DNA of 64,000 nucleotides from Bacteroidota bacterium (GTDB lineage Bacteria; Bacteroidota; Ignavibacteria; Ignavibacteriales; Ignavibacteriaceae): positions 124,001 to 188,000 of the forward strand of contig JAIUOE010000004.1 in NCBI GenBank assembly GCA_020161395.1, given 5' to 3'. Within the stretch, counting starts at the first letter, position 1, and every line of letters begins with the position of its first letter. The notes beneath the pieces were generated by a model. The model was not told where the DNA came from. It saw only the letters and a list, made by a program, of their open reading frames with translations, and ran no database searches. Positions 35,207-44,657 of the stretch are shown in pieces. The position numbers were made by a program, and so were the translations under genes.

Positions 35207-35578
35207 TTATTCTTTTTCAGCGATTGCAGTAGCTACTGCAAATGTATTGCAATGACTTAAGGATATGTGTATCCTGATACCCGCCTGTTTTATTGCCGTT
35301 ATTTTGGCAAGGTCCTCTAGCAAAGGTGCTCCGTCGCTGTCATTTTGCACGGAGATGTCAAGCCATGCGATTGTGGAGTCGTATTTCATGACAGCTTTAT
35401 AGACCGCTTCCTTTATTGCAAATCGTGCAGCATATCGCCGGTATTTATCTGCTTTGCTCGAACAAAATTCAATTTCGGTCTTGGTATAAATTTTATTCAA
35501 AAAGCGGTCGCCAAATTTTTCGATGGATTTGCGAATCCTGTCGATCTCAATAATATCCACCCCTGTTCCTACTATCAT
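35207..35578 (-). CDS. acpS: Holo-[acyl-carrier-protein] synthase
   Basis: Transfers 4'-phosphopantetheine from CoA to acyl carrier protein. 123 residues: IVGTGVDIIEIDRIRKSI with the metal Asp, FAIKEAVYKA with the Glu, and HISLSHCNTFAVATAI. Complete AcpS trimeric fold length. The stop of ggt is past its start, with a 4-bp overlap to ggt. It is followed by the HNH-gene leader. Confidence 0.95.
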   Translation of the reverse strand: MIVGTGVDIIEIDRIRKSIEKFGDRFLNKIYTKTEIEFCSSKADKYRRYAARFAIKEAVYKAVMKYDSTIAWLDISVQNDSDGAPLLEDLAKITAIKQAGIRIHISLSHCNTFAVATAIAEKE

Positions 35579-37293
35579 TTCTCACCCTCCCCTCTTGCAA
35601 GTCCCGATCCTCTTCTGTCAGAGGCACCTGACACTTTCCCGGTTTTATTATCCACGGAAATGGCTTCGATCAATCCAAGTTGTGGTATAAATTTCACCGT
35701 GTAACCCTTCTTAAGAAAAACTTCACGGAAGTCAGAGGTGAATAAATCTTCTTCAATTGATACCACATCAGGGTACCACTGATGATGGAATCGCGGCTGA
35801 TCCACAGCTTGCCTGATATCATAGCCAAAATCAACAACATTGAGAATTACCTGAAGAACGGAAGTAATAATTGTTGAACCTCCCGGGGAACCAACAATCA
35901 GGAAAGGAGTATTGTCTTTGAGTAAAATTGTTGGAGTCATCGACGAGAGCATCCTTTTACCCGGTTTTATTGAGTTAGCCTCGCTTCCCAGCAGACCAAA
36001 CTGATTCGGAACCCCCGGTTTTGCAGAGAAATCATCCATTTCGTTGTTCAGGAAAAAACCGGTACCTTCAATAACAAGTTTGGATCCATATCCCGAATTA
36101 ATGGTGGTTGTAACACTGACAGCATTTCCCCACCGGTCCAAAACGGAGTAGTGAGTGGTCTCCATGCTTTCTTTAGGTGTTTCCAGACCTGGTTTTACTT
36201 CTTCTGAGGGGGTTGCAACGGCTTTGATCTGCGAGTATAGCTTTTTAGCATAATCCTTGCTGATCAGCTCTTTTACAGGAACCTTATAAAAGTCTGGATC
36301 TCCCAGATATTCAGACCTGTCAGCATAAACTCTCCGCATCGCCTCGACCAGATAATGAACATATTCAGGTGAAGAATGCTCCAAAGATTTCAAATCGATA
36401 TTTTCGAGGATATTAAGCAACTGAATCAGAGCAACGCCGCCCGAGCTTGGAGGAGGCATCGAGATCACCTTATATCCCCTGTAGGTACCTGTAACAGGCG
36501 TGCGAAAGACTGTTTGGTAGTTTAAGAGATCATCTGTGGTAATTAAACCCGATTCCTTTTTCATATGAGCTACAATCTTATCTGCAACAGTTCCCGCGTA
36601 AAATCCTTTATTACCTTCTTTGATTATCAAATCAAGTGTGTTCGCAAGGTCCTGTTGAACAAACAGTTCACCCGGTTCGAACGGAACACCGTTTTTTGTG
36701 AATATTGCAGAGGTTGAAGAGAATTTGTTGAAAGCTCTATTATACTTTTTGAATGATGCTGCCGTTGGTTTGGGTAATTTAAAGCCCTCTCTTGCAAGTT
36801 TGAGAGCCGGTGCAACCACTCTCTCTCTGCTCATTGTCCCGTATTTTTCAAGTGCTGCCAGCATTCCTGAAACACTTCCCGGAACACCACCGGAGAGAAT
36901 GCCTTCTTGAGCCAGAGAGTCGATGAAATTCCCTTCTTTATCAAGATACATGTCCCTTGAAGCCCCTGATGGAGCTTTTTCACGGTAATCGAGAGTAATT
37001 TCCTCTCCATTCTGCAGCCTGATAACCATAAATCCGCCACCGCCGATATTACCGGCTACGGGGTATGTAACCGCAAGTGCAAACCCTGTTGCAACTGCAG
37101 CATCGATTGCGTTACCGCCCTCCCTTAGTATCTGGACCCCAACTTCTGTGGCAATTGAATCTGCTGAAACAACCATCCCCTCTTTAATTTGTGGAATCTG
37201 GGAATAGACTGTACAGCTATAAAAAAAGATAATGGAAAAAACTAAAATGAACGAAGTGTGATTCTTAGAAAAGATCGATTTTGGCATTAACAT
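35575..37293 (-). CDS. ggt: Gamma-glutamyltransferase, periplasmic
   Basis: N-terminal nucleophile hydrolase cleaving glutathione-type gamma-glutamyl bonds, 572 residues with a signal peptide (cleaved near VYSQ). The autoprocessing site is ETTHYSVLDRWGNAVS, where the Thr becomes the N-terminus of the small subunit; glutamyl-binding GSPGGSTIITSV and PPPSSGGVALIQ are present. The small subunit is normal length. Either of two in-frame ATGs (37293 or 37287) may be the start. It overlaps mlaD by 29 bp and acpS by 4. Confidence 0.95.
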   Translation of the reverse strand: MLMPKSIFSKNHTSFILVFSIIFFYSCTVYSQIPQIKEGMVVSADSIATEVGVQILREGGNAIDAAVATGFALAVTYPVAGNIGGGGFMVIRLQNGEEITLDYREKAPSGASRDMYLDKEGNFIDSLAQEGILSGGVPGSVSGMLAALEKYGTMSRERVVAPALKLAREGFKLPKPTAASFKKYNRAFNKFSSTSAIFTKNGVPFEPGELFVQQDLANTLDLIIKEGNKGFYAGTVADKIVAHMKKESGLITTDDLLNYQTVFRTPVTGTYRGYKVISMPPPSSGGVALIQLLNILENIDLKSLEHSSPEYVHYLVEAMRRVYADRSEYLGDPDFYKVPVKELISKDYAKKLYSQIKAVATPSEEVKPGLETPKESMETTHYSVLDRWGNAVSVTTTINSGYGSKLVIEGTGFFLNNEMDDFSAKPGVPNQFGLLGSEANSIKPGKRMLSSMTPTILLKDNTPFLIVGSPGGSTIITSVLQVILNVVDFGYDIRQAVDQPRFHHQWYPDVVSIEEDLFTSDFREVFLKKGYTVKFIPQLGLIEAISVDNKTGKVSGASDRRGSGLARGEGEK

Positions 37294-38200
37294 TCAATCC
37301 CTCATTTTTCAGTTGTTTTTTCACTAATTGCAGAAGTTCTTTCGCATCTTTGAGAGTTGCCTTTAATTCGTCATAACCCTTTTCATCATATAGAAGTTTC
37401 CCGAGATTATTCTTCTGTGATGTTGTCTCATCGATAATGGAGTTCAACTTCGAAACGAGTTTGTCGGATTGCGCTAAAAGATTGTTAAGATTTTTGATGC
37501 TGCTCGCAATAGAGTCTTTATTCTCTTTTATAAATCCGGAGGCAGTCATCGTTAACGAGTCAGCATTTTGTGACAGTTTTATTCCGTTTTTTACAAGGAC
37601 ATCGATCTGCCCTCTTTGCTCCTGCAGAACTGATCTGAATTCTACTGCAAGTGCCACGAAATTTTTCAATCCTGTTTTTATGTCGCGCTTTATATCGTCA
37701 TCTTTCAAATAAGCATTTATTGCGCTCAGGGAAGTATCAATCTTGGTCATTATTTTAGGAATATCCCCGCTCATATTTCCAACGAGACTCATTACCTCGG
37801 GAATATCAAACTGAAATTCACCTTTCTGCAGAAGTGTCATATCAAGAGGTGTCTTTTTGGAGCCTGGTTTTATTTCCACCTTTTTGCCACCCATGAGATC
37901 GAGCATGGTCACATAAAACTTCGACCCTTCCGGTAATTCTACATCGTTATCCAAAGAAAGACCTACAATTACTGACGAATCCTGCACCACGATGGTTTCA
38001 ACAAATCCTTTACGAACTCCATTAACGGTAACATTGTCACCAATCTCCAAACCTGAGACATTTCCAAATAACACTTTGACCTTTTTGTCTTTGTCGACAA
38101 CGCTTAAATTCTTTGCCCACCCAATCACCCAAATCAGTACCAGGAGACCAAGAATTACTGTCAAACCGACCTTTAATTCGGTTTTATGCTGTTGATTCAT
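37265..38200 (-). CDS. MlaD/Mce-domain lipid transport protein
   Basis: Single-pass membrane protein with one MCE domain: helix at about 10-30 (VGLTVILGLLVLIWVIGW), MCE fold at about 40-120 (VLFGNVSGLEIGDNVTVNGVRKG), and a long helical C-terminus (about 150-300). MlaD-like proteins form hexameric rings that pass phospholipids to or from the outer membrane. ATG 38200 shares its A with the upstream stop (TGATG) and is preferred over GTG one codon earlier. The permease and ATPase partners MlaE/F are not adjacent. Ends inside ggt. Confidence 0.87.
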   Translation of the reverse strand: MNQQHKTELKVGLTVILGLLVLIWVIGWAKNLSVVDKDKKVKVLFGNVSGLEIGDNVTVNGVRKGFVETIVVQDSSVIVGLSLDNDVELPEGSKFYVTMLDLMGGKKVEIKPGSKKTPLDMTLLQKGEFQFDIPEVMSLVGNMSGDIPKIMTKIDTSLSAINAYLKDDDIKRDIKTGLKNFVALAVEFRSVLQEQRGQIDVLVKNGIKLSQNADSLTMTASGFIKENKDSIASSIKNLNNLLAQSDKLVSKLNSIIDETTSQKNNLGKLLYDEKGYDELKATLKDAKELLQLVKKQLKNEGLNVNAKIDLF

Positions 38201-38613
38201 CACTTTACCGTATCCTTTTCAAATTCCACAAAATTTCGTTTTTTTGTTGAAACTATATCATCGCTAAGTTTATCCAGAAAATCCACCTCGGTCTTTGAGA
38301 GTACACTGTCTTTTGAGTAGTCAGCCAGCCGCTCGAGAAATTTTTCCAGTCTTGTGAAGCTAATCGTTGCCGAAACAGAATCTGCTTTTACCAAATTAAT
38401 CAGACTGTCAAGCTTTTGGACGATAACCATTTTTTCCTTGGAGTCTTTTATTTTCTTGAATTCTTCCGGTAGGGATTCGAAAGCATTTGCCACAAGTGTC
38501 TCCTTCACAGGATTCACAATCCATTCCTTCCCTTTAGTTGAAATGATATAGATGATTACACCAAGAAGTATCGTTCCAACGATCAAAGATTTAAGAAAAC
38601 ATCCGGGTTTCAC
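38200..38613 (-). CDS. Small membrane-anchored protein of unknown function
   Basis: 137 residues, one N-terminal helix (SLIVGTILLGVIIYII) then a soluble, Lys/Glu/Asp-rich helical domain; no named family recognised. GTG start overlapping the CorC stop as GTGA, and a stop that overlaps the MlaD start as TGATG, so it is translationally coupled on both sides. By position it could assist the MlaD-type transporter, which is speculation. No lipobox or sorting domain. Confidence 0.72.
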   Translation of the reverse strand: MKPGCFLKSLIVGTILLGVIIYIISTKGKEWIVNPVKETLVANAFESLPEEFKKIKDSKEKMVIVQKLDSLINLVKADSVSATISFTRLEKFLERLADYSKDSVLSKTEVDFLDKLSDDIVSTKKRNFVEFEKDTVK

Positions 38614-39890
38614 TGCTGACGCCGTACTAATATTTTGCGAAGTCTGTTTCTTTCCACTCCGGTAACCTTAAACTGGACAGGTCCAATGAGAATAGAAAAA
38701 CCTGCTTCAGGAATCTTTCCGGCACTTTCAAATATCAAACCGCTGATGGTTTGAATATCAGGAGATATTTCACCGAATTCAACCTGCAACAATTCCTCAA
38801 GTTCTCCGATGGTCAGTTCTCCACTTACTTCATAGAGATTGAGTCCGAGTTTTTTAATAGTCGGTTCCTCTTTATCGTATTCATCTCTTATATCACCGAG
38901 TATCTCCTCAAGAATATCTTCAAGAGTTATGAGACCAGAAGTTCCACCATACTCATCTATGACAATTGCCATATGAAGCTTTTTTTCCTGGAATTCCTGC
39001 ATTAATTCGCTTATTAATTTTGTTTCCGGAACAAACATTACCGGACGGGCGAGTTTTGTGGGCGTAAAAGCAAGTTTGTTTCTTATCATGGTGTTTTTAA
39101 TCAAAGGTAACAAATCTTTTGCATACAGAATCCCGGTTATTTTATCCAGATCATCCTTGTAAACCGGTATTCGGCTGTGACCTGCTTCGAGAATGAGTTT
39201 TGCTACTTCATCCAGGGATGAATTTTGAGGAACTGCTACTATATCCACCCTGGGTCTCATAACCTGCTTCACAGAAACATTGATATAAGAGACAAGTCCT
39301 TTGATTATCTCATGTTCTTTTTCGGCTAGAGTACCGGCTTTATGTCCAATATCCGCAAGCTGAGAGATATCCTCCTGGTTAATGGCAAGCTTGGATTTAT
39401 TCAGCTTGAATCTTTGGAAAGCAAAATTAATAAATTCATTAATCAGTTCTGAAGCCGGATAGAGCACCAGACTAACCCAGTATAAAGGTATTAGTGCAAT
39501 TTTCAGGAAACCGATGGGATTGTGCGTGGAGAAAACTTTGGGTGTTATCTCGCCAAAAAGCAGAACCAGAATTGTTACAGTTGCTATCTGAACAGTAAGC
39601 GCAGATTCGAGGTCAACCGAAAATTTTCCGGCAACAATGACGGTTATGGCGACTGCGAGAATAGATGCCAGAGTATTGACAAGATTATTCCCCAGGAGAA
39701 TCGTAACCAGCAGACGCTTTGGGTTTTCCACCAGAAATAACGCATATCGCAACAAGAGGGGGTTCTTGTGGAATCCCCTCTTTAATAACGATTTATCAGT
39801 TCCGAATAAGGCTACCTCTGATCCACTGAAAAGAGCTGACACGACAAAGCAACCGAGTAAACCAAAAAAAAGAATCAGCTCGGTTGCCAC
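38610..39890 (-). CDS. CorC/HlyC-family transporter (CNNM + CBS pair)
   Basis: A 426-residue DUF21/CNNM membrane protein: about four helices in the first 190 residues (LLGCFVVSALFSGSEVALF signature), a CBS pair at about 200-325 (SVKQVMRPRVDIVAVPQ), and a CorC_HlyC transporter-associated domain from about 335 to the end. Members act in Mg2+/Co2+ efflux or, as GldE, in gliding-motility gene clusters. GTG start with AGGAAAAC; only 18 nt follow ssb. Substrate uncertain. Confidence 0.88.
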   Translation of the reverse strand: MATELILFFGLLGCFVVSALFSGSEVALFGTDKSLLKRGFHKNPLLLRYALFLVENPKRLLVTILLGNNLVNTLASILAVAITVIVAGKFSVDLESALTVQIATVTILVLLFGEITPKVFSTHNPIGFLKIALIPLYWVSLVLYPASELINEFINFAFQRFKLNKSKLAINQEDISQLADIGHKAGTLAEKEHEIIKGLVSYINVSVKQVMRPRVDIVAVPQNSSLDEVAKLILEAGHSRIPVYKDDLDKITGILYAKDLLPLIKNTMIRNKLAFTPTKLARPVMFVPETKLISELMQEFQEKKLHMAIVIDEYGGTSGLITLEDILEEILGDIRDEYDKEEPTIKKLGLNLYEVSGELTIGELEELLQVEFGEISPDIQTISGLIFESAGKIPEAGFSILIGPVQFKVTGVERNRLRKILVRRQQ

Positions 39891-39908
39891 AAAGTTTTCC
39901 TGATATTA

Positions 39909-40355
39909 CTAAAATGGAAGATCATCGTCGACTTTTTTACCTGCCTCAGGTTCAGATGGTCCGTTGCCTTCAGACTTTGGACCGGCTCCGTATGCTTCGA
40001 ATGGTGAACTGCCATCTTCCTGCTTTTTATCAACCAATTGAACTCTTTCAGCTACAATTTCGTAGACCTTCGCCGGTGTATTGTCCTGTTTAGTGTATTC
40101 TCTGATCTGGATTCTTCCCTCGACATAGACACGGACTCCCTTTCTAAGGCCTTCGAGTACTTTGTCATTAAGATTGAAAGTCACAATATTGTGCCAGGTT
40201 GATTCATTAATCCAGTTGCCGTCTTTTCCTTTTGTACTTCTGCTCGTTGCCATGGTGAACGAAGATATGGTAAGACTGTTATCATTTGAAAATCTTGTTT
40301 CTACATCTCTCCCGAGATTGCCGACAAGCATTACCTTGTTTAATGATAGTGCCAC
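39909..40355 (-). CDS. ssb: Single-stranded DNA-binding protein
   Basis: Tetrameric SSB of 148 residues: OB fold MLVGNLGRDVETRF...WHNIVTFNLNDKVLE, YVEGRIQIREYT, and the acidic tail KKVDDDLPF that docks partner proteins. GTG is the start, fixed by GGAGG 4 nt upstream; no ATG is in frame before it. It lies downstream of the terminator of the T9SS gene, so it should have its own promoter in 40356-40404, where TAGTATTG (40394-40387) is only an approximate -7 box. Confidence 0.96.
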   Translation of the reverse strand: MALSLNKVMLVGNLGRDVETRFSNDNSLTISSFTMATSRSTKGKDGNWINESTWHNIVTFNLNDKVLEGLRKGVRVYVEGRIQIREYTKQDNTPAKVYEIVAERVQLVDKKQEDGSSPFEAYGAGPKSEGNGPSEPEAGKKVDDDLPF

Positions 40356-40404
40356 AATTCCTCCATTTAAAAGATTAATTTAATTACAATACTAAAATTA
40401 AAAT

Positions 40405-40434
40405 AAAAAAGCGAATAACCAAAAGGTTACTCGC
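40405..40434 (-). terminator. Rho-independent terminator of the T9SS protein gene
   Basis: On the - strand GCGAGTAACC (40434-40425), TTTT loop, GGTTATTCGC (40420-40411) with one G-T pair, then TTTTTTATTTT. A clear stem of ten pairs and U-run ending transcription from the 40460-41740 gene and separating it from ssb. Confidence 0.8.
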
Positions 40435-40459
40435 TTTCAAAATAATCTGACAGTAAAGC

Positions 40460-41740
40460 TTATTTATTCAGAATCAGTTTGATGTTTTTTACATTGTTGC
40501 CTTGTGACAACTGGGCAAAGTAAACACCAGAGTTCAGGTTTGCTGCGTTGAAATTAACAGTATAAACAGTTCCTTTTTCAACTGACTGACTGAAGAGATT
40601 TGCAACCTCTTCACCTGTAACACTGAAAATCTTCAAAGTTGCCAAACCGGATTCGGAAACTGTAAAGTTGATGCTGGTTGAAGGATTGAACGGGTTTGGG
40701 TAGTTCTGGAACAATTCAAATCCGGTAATCATATTTGATTCAACTTCGATTGTGTTCGAGAATGCTGAGGTTCCATCAAAATCGATCTGTTTCAATCTGT
40801 AATAAACTTTGCCCGAGACAGAGAAATCATCTGTGAAGGCATAGCTGGAAGTTTTGGTGGTTGTACCTTTACCGGTAACATATCCAACATTGCTGAAATT
40901 CTGATTATCAAGACTTCTCTGAACTTCAAAACCTTTGTTGTTGGTTTCTGAAGCAGTTTCCCACGCAAGATTTACTTTGCCGTTCTGCGAAGTCGCAGAG
41001 AATGATGTGAATTCAACAGGTACTATACTGAGCATCCAGCTTGTTGAAACAAGGATATTGTCAACTGTGAATCTTTGAGCTGCGTTGTACTGTCTGAGAG
41101 CTACTGCACCGGGTGATATATCACCGCCTGTAGTGCTTTTCGGACCTGCAGTTGGTACTGCTGGTTCTGCAGTAATATTGTCGCCTGGTTTGAAGACATA
41201 AAGACTCACTGAATCGTCGGCAGCAGCTTCAACTTTGTATTTAACCACTACAAGATAAGTGCTGTCAATATTGTAAGTTCCGGTGGAGAAGATTGTATCA
41301 GCATTGCCAGAGAAACTGATGCCAAGTCTGTAGTTGGCGCCTTCAGGTTTTGCCCATACTCTTGCTCTGAAATCAAAAGTATTAAAAGGATTGCGACCAA
41401 GATGGAAGAAATAACCGGTAACAGGTGCAGCGGTAACTTTCAGAAGGAATGAAGCATAGACACTTCCGGCACTCACCGAATCAAAAGTTTTATTGATATC
41501 CTGTCCTGTGTTATTTACAAGGGCAGCATTTCCGCCTGTTACAAAATAGCCTGGAAATTCCAAACCGGGTGACCCAACCAGAATATTGTTGGTAAGAAAA
41601 CCGCTGTGTCCGTTCCAACCGTGAGCGGAAACTGAATCACCAACCGGATAGTTGAAATTTTCATTAAGTAATTGCGAATAAGCGGAGGTCGCAGAGAATA
41701 GAAACAGAACAAGAATTATTGAAAGTGACTTTTTAGTCAT
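40460..41740 (-). CDS. Type IX-secreted protein with a LamG-like domain and C-terminal sorting domain
   Basis: A 426-residue secreted protein. Signal peptide 1-23 (ending SAYSQ). Residues about 25-220 resemble a laminin-G/concanavalin-like sandwich, a possible carbohydrate-binding fold, with VDNILV near its end. Residues about 240-335 are the Ignavibacteria-typical module FTSFSATSQNGKVNLAWETA, then NYPNPFNPSTSI and the type A sorting domain of about 75 residues. No catalytic residues were recognised. It has a terminator behind and one in front, so it is a single-gene unit; an AGGAT site precedes the ATG. Confidence 0.85.
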   Translation of the reverse strand: MTKKSLSIILVLFLFSATSAYSQLLNENFNYPVGDSVSAHGWNGHSGFLTNNILVGSPGLEFPGYFVTGGNAALVNNTGQDINKTFDSVSAGSVYASFLLKVTAAPVTGYFFHLGRNPFNTFDFRARVWAKPEGANYRLGISFSGNADTIFSTGTYNIDSTYLVVVKYKVEAAADDSVSLYVFKPGDNITAEPAVPTAGPKSTTGGDISPGAVALRQYNAAQRFTVDNILVSTSWMLSIVPVEFTSFSATSQNGKVNLAWETASETNNKGFEVQRSLDNQNFSNVGYVTGKGTTTKTSSYAFTDDFSVSGKVYYRLKQIDFDGTSAFSNTIEVESNMITGFELFQNYPNPFNPSTSINFTVSESGLATLKIFSVTGEEVANLFSQSVEKGTVYTVNFNAANLNSGVYFAQLSQGNNVKNIKLILNK

Positions 41741-41844
41741 TGGATCCTCGAGTTGTTAAATAAAAAAAAATCGATGCTAAATTTAGTAAAACTTCCTGAT
41801 ACTACTGTTACTAAAGTGTTAAGAAACTTTACTTGATAAGAAAT

Positions 41845-41868
41845 GGGCTGCCCTTTTCAAGACAGCCC
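41845..41868 (-). terminator. Candidate terminator of the DUF4623-like gene
   Basis: GGGCTG (41868-41863) and CAGCCC (41850-41845) in - strand order form a six-pair GC-rich stem with a 12-nt loop, just after the stop at 41884, followed by ATTTCTT. U-run is weak, so confidence is moderate. Confidence 0.5.
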
Positions 41869-41883
41869 AAAATTCAATTGAAT

Positions 41884-44163
41884 TTATTTAAGAAGGGTTA
41901 ACTTTTTGGTAACAACAGAATTACCTTGAGTCAGTCTGTAGAAATAAATTCCAGAAGGAAGATTTCCAGCATCAAATTTAACATTGTAAACCTGACCAGC
42001 TTTTGCTGCCTCATTGAACAGTGTTGAAACAAGTTCGCCATTGATTGAATAAACATTCAGACTCGCAATACCTTCCGATGCTACAGTGAAGGAAATTGAA
42101 GTGGAAGGGTTGAAAGGATTTGGATAGTTCTGGTTCAATGCAAAGACTGCAGGAACTGAAGATGATTCCACTCTTACAATAGTGCTGTAAGCGAATGTGC
42201 CATCAAAATCCAATTGTTTCAGTCTGTAGTAAACAACAGCAGCACCGGCATTATTGTCAGTAAAGCTGTATTTACCAAATTCTGTTGTTGTTCCTCTGCC
42301 TGCAACAAAACCAATCTCCGAGAAACCTGTTCCATCGAAGCTCTTTTCGACTGAAAAACCTTTATTGTTTAATTCGGAAGCAGTCATCCATTCAAGAACT
42401 ACGGCATTATCCAACGCTTTAGCCGAGAAGGAAACCAGCTCGACAGGAAGAGCGAAAGCGCCTGTGTAGTAAGGACCACCGGGAAGTGATGCAAAGTTAG
42501 GATTAAAAGCAACATTACCACCGGTAATATTGCCGGGAAGTGAGAGATCAGAGAAATAGGCTGTGTTTGAAACAATAAAAGCAGCCATCTGAATGGTTCC
42601 TGAAAATCCGAGGTTGTTCAATTCGGTTTTTGGAATTCTTATTTCAAGACCGCGACCTCTGTCGTAAGCCGAATCGAGAGCGAATGTAATTGCATTTGCT
42701 GCAAAGATTCCGGGAGCCGCAGGACCCTGAGCCGCCGAACCTGATTTATAGGTATAGCCAATATAACCACCGGTTTTAACTCCGTTGAAGTATTTGGCTG
42801 CATCAAGATAAGAAACGGAATCGTTTCCACCACCGTTGATAACAAAAGCCATGTCAACCTCGAAGCCCATCTTGAAGTTAGGGTTCGTAGCATCACCAAA
42901 AAGATGTCCACCGTTAGGAACAGCACCAAGTGATGAGCCGGCGGGAATACCAGTGATATCACTGAAATTTAAGAAAACTGCAATACCGTTTGAGTTGGTT
43001 TTGTCAAGTTTACCTTGAACTGCAATGTAAACATAATTGGAATCATAGGCGTATCCCATGGTTTTCAGTTCCATGTTGGGACCAAATCCTGAATTCTGAT
43101 TCTGTTTCGATGCAACATAAGTATAAGGTTCATTGAATCTTCCGTTCATGAAGAACGGGAAATCGACCGTGTAAGAAGCTATACCATTATTGGTCCCGAG
43201 TACATACAAGTCAACTTTGCCATCGGGGCGAACGAAGCAGGAGAAATCTCCTGTACCATTTGCATTGGCATTTGTACCCAATGGAAGAGTGATAGCATAA
43301 GTTCTTGCCATGTTTGGATCATCTCCAACCGCAACAATTCTTACATTCTCATTACCACCACCATACTGGAAAGTTGCAATGTAGAAGAGTCCATTTACAT
43401 CAAATCCTCTGACAGTAGTTGAACCGGTACCTATTACTCCACCGGGAATTGTTCCCATGAGTTGACCGGTCATTGTATAGGCGGCAACATTCTTTCCTGA
43501 ACTGTTTGTAATAATGCCTTCAATCGCACCTTGACCATTCATGATCGGGTAAACTGAAGCAGCACCACCAAAACTTGAGGCAGGTAACTGGACGGAATCC
43601 TGAAGCTGGAAGGATACACCATTATTTGTTGTCTTTGCAATAAAGACCATGCTGCGGGTCGCGTCAGCAAAAAGTATCTTTGTGGTATTATCAGCGTTCT
43701 TTCCGACGAGAGTGAAGTTGTCACCAATTCTGGTGCCTGTTACAGGAGCTGTATATTCGAAGGCTACCGCGGGAACAGCAGTGGCATTATCCCAACGATA
43801 TATCTTGAAGGCACTCGCATTCGATGTGGAGAGATTGCAACCATAAACTTTTCCATCATCCTTTGAAGCTTCAGCATCATTAAGGATGAAAGTACCGCCG
43901 GCAACACCGGTCATGTCGTAATTTGCTACATCAGCTCCGGTAAGAGGGTTGATTGATTTCAATACCACTCCGCCATTCCTCACTACAACATACATTAAGT
44001 TATTAACAGATGAAAATGCCATTCCTCTTTCAGTATTACCAATACCAAACCATGATGGCAAACTTCCATTACCACTGGTCAAAGCCCAGTTAGTTGTAAT
44101 CTGAGCATTATTCTGCCCGACGAAAAATATAAGTATGGATACAACAAGTAACAGCTTGCGCAT
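41884..44163 (-). CDS. Type IX-secreted protein with a DUF4623-like propeller and C-terminal sorting domain
   Basis: 759 residues, signal peptide 1-21. Residues about 40-350 look like a beta-propeller of the DUF4623 kind (RGMAFSSVNNLMYVVVR, FSCFVRPDGKVDLYVLG). Residues about 360-570 are a CBM9/DOMON-like sandwich (GFEVDMAFVINGGGNDS, GLEIRIPKTELN), then the ELVSFSAK...NNKGFSVEKS module and NYPNPFNPSTSISF sorting domain. The last 190 residues are paralogous to those of the neighbouring T9SS protein. No catalytic motif seen; binding or surface structural role is likely. Confidence 0.82.
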   Translation of the reverse strand: MRKLLLVVSILIFFVGQNNAQITTNWALTSGNGSLPSWFGIGNTERGMAFSSVNNLMYVVVRNGGVVLKSINPLTGADVANYDMTGVAGGTFILNDAEASKDDGKVYGCNLSTSNASAFKIYRWDNATAVPAVAFEYTAPVTGTRIGDNFTLVGKNADNTTKILFADATRSMVFIAKTTNNGVSFQLQDSVQLPASSFGGAASVYPIMNGQGAIEGIITNSSGKNVAAYTMTGQLMGTIPGGVIGTGSTTVRGFDVNGLFYIATFQYGGGNENVRIVAVGDDPNMARTYAITLPLGTNANANGTGDFSCFVRPDGKVDLYVLGTNNGIASYTVDFPFFMNGRFNEPYTYVASKQNQNSGFGPNMELKTMGYAYDSNYVYIAVQGKLDKTNSNGIAVFLNFSDITGIPAGSSLGAVPNGGHLFGDATNPNFKMGFEVDMAFVINGGGNDSVSYLDAAKYFNGVKTGGYIGYTYKSGSAAQGPAAPGIFAANAITFALDSAYDRGRGLEIRIPKTELNNLGFSGTIQMAAFIVSNTAYFSDLSLPGNITGGNVAFNPNFASLPGGPYYTGAFALPVELVSFSAKALDNAVVLEWMTASELNNKGFSVEKSFDGTGFSEIGFVAGRGTTTEFGKYSFTDNNAGAAVVYYRLKQLDFDGTFAYSTIVRVESSSVPAVFALNQNYPNPFNPSTSISFTVASEGIASLNVYSINGELVSTLFNEAAKAGQVYNVKFDAGNLPSGIYFYRLTQGNSVVTKKLTLLK

Positions 44164-44195
44164 ACCAGCCTCCCGAAAATTATGAATAGATTGAA

Positions 44196-44633
44196 TTAAA
44201 TCTCTACCGTTAAAATAAAGGCGTCGGAAAATTCTTTTGTCGCGCGTAATTTAGTCCTGATCTCCTCTGCCTCTGCCCGAGTTTCACGCGGTTTTAATCT
44301 CACCACATAAAGTGAAGTTCTCTTGTCGAAACTTACAAAAATTTCTTCACTTAATTTATTCTTTATTGCTTCCCGAAACTTTTTTGCTTTTTCGAATGTG
44401 CTGTAGGCGCCAATCTGAATAATATAAAGGAAGGATTTTGGCACTTCCACCTTTGAATCAACAGAGGGAGCGTTATCAACAGATTTGATTGTATCAAGTT
44501 GATTAGAGGTTACTGCCGACTCTTCTTTTTTATTTTCATCTGAAACCGAGGAACATGATGATGCAAACAACGCCACCAAAAAAAGAAAGGCGTACATTTG
44601 AATCATTTTTGTGTTGGAAAATAAAAGTTTCAC
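44196..44633 (-). CDS. SPOR-domain lipoprotein
   Basis: Short lipoprotein with a lipobox (ALFASSC, Cys as +1) and a SPOR domain at the C-terminus (YIIQIGAYSTFEKAKKF...YVVRLKPRETRAEAEEI), which binds denuded glycan strands of peptidoglycan. GTG 44633 is chosen: AAAGGA lies 8 nt upstream and it gives a basic signal peptide; TTG 44639 is too close to that site and ATG 44606 would lose the positive N-terminus. 32 nt lie between it and the next gene, and 18 nt follow the SGNH gene, so all are in one operon. Confidence 0.83.
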   Translation of the reverse strand: MKLLFSNTKMIQMYAFLFLVALFASSCSSVSDENKKEESAVTSNQLDTIKSVDNAPSVDSKVEVPKSFLYIIQIGAYSTFEKAKKFREAIKNKLSEEIFVSFDKRTSLYVVRLKPRETRAEAEEIRTKLRATKEFSDAFILTVEI

Positions 44634-44657
44634 TGCCAAAATCCTTTACTTGTTTAA

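Noticed and set aside
41871-41884. AATTCAATTGAATT palindrome after the DUF4623-like gene
   Set aside because: AT-only 14-bp palindrome next to the stop codon; could be chance in AT-rich DNA and gives no strong stem.
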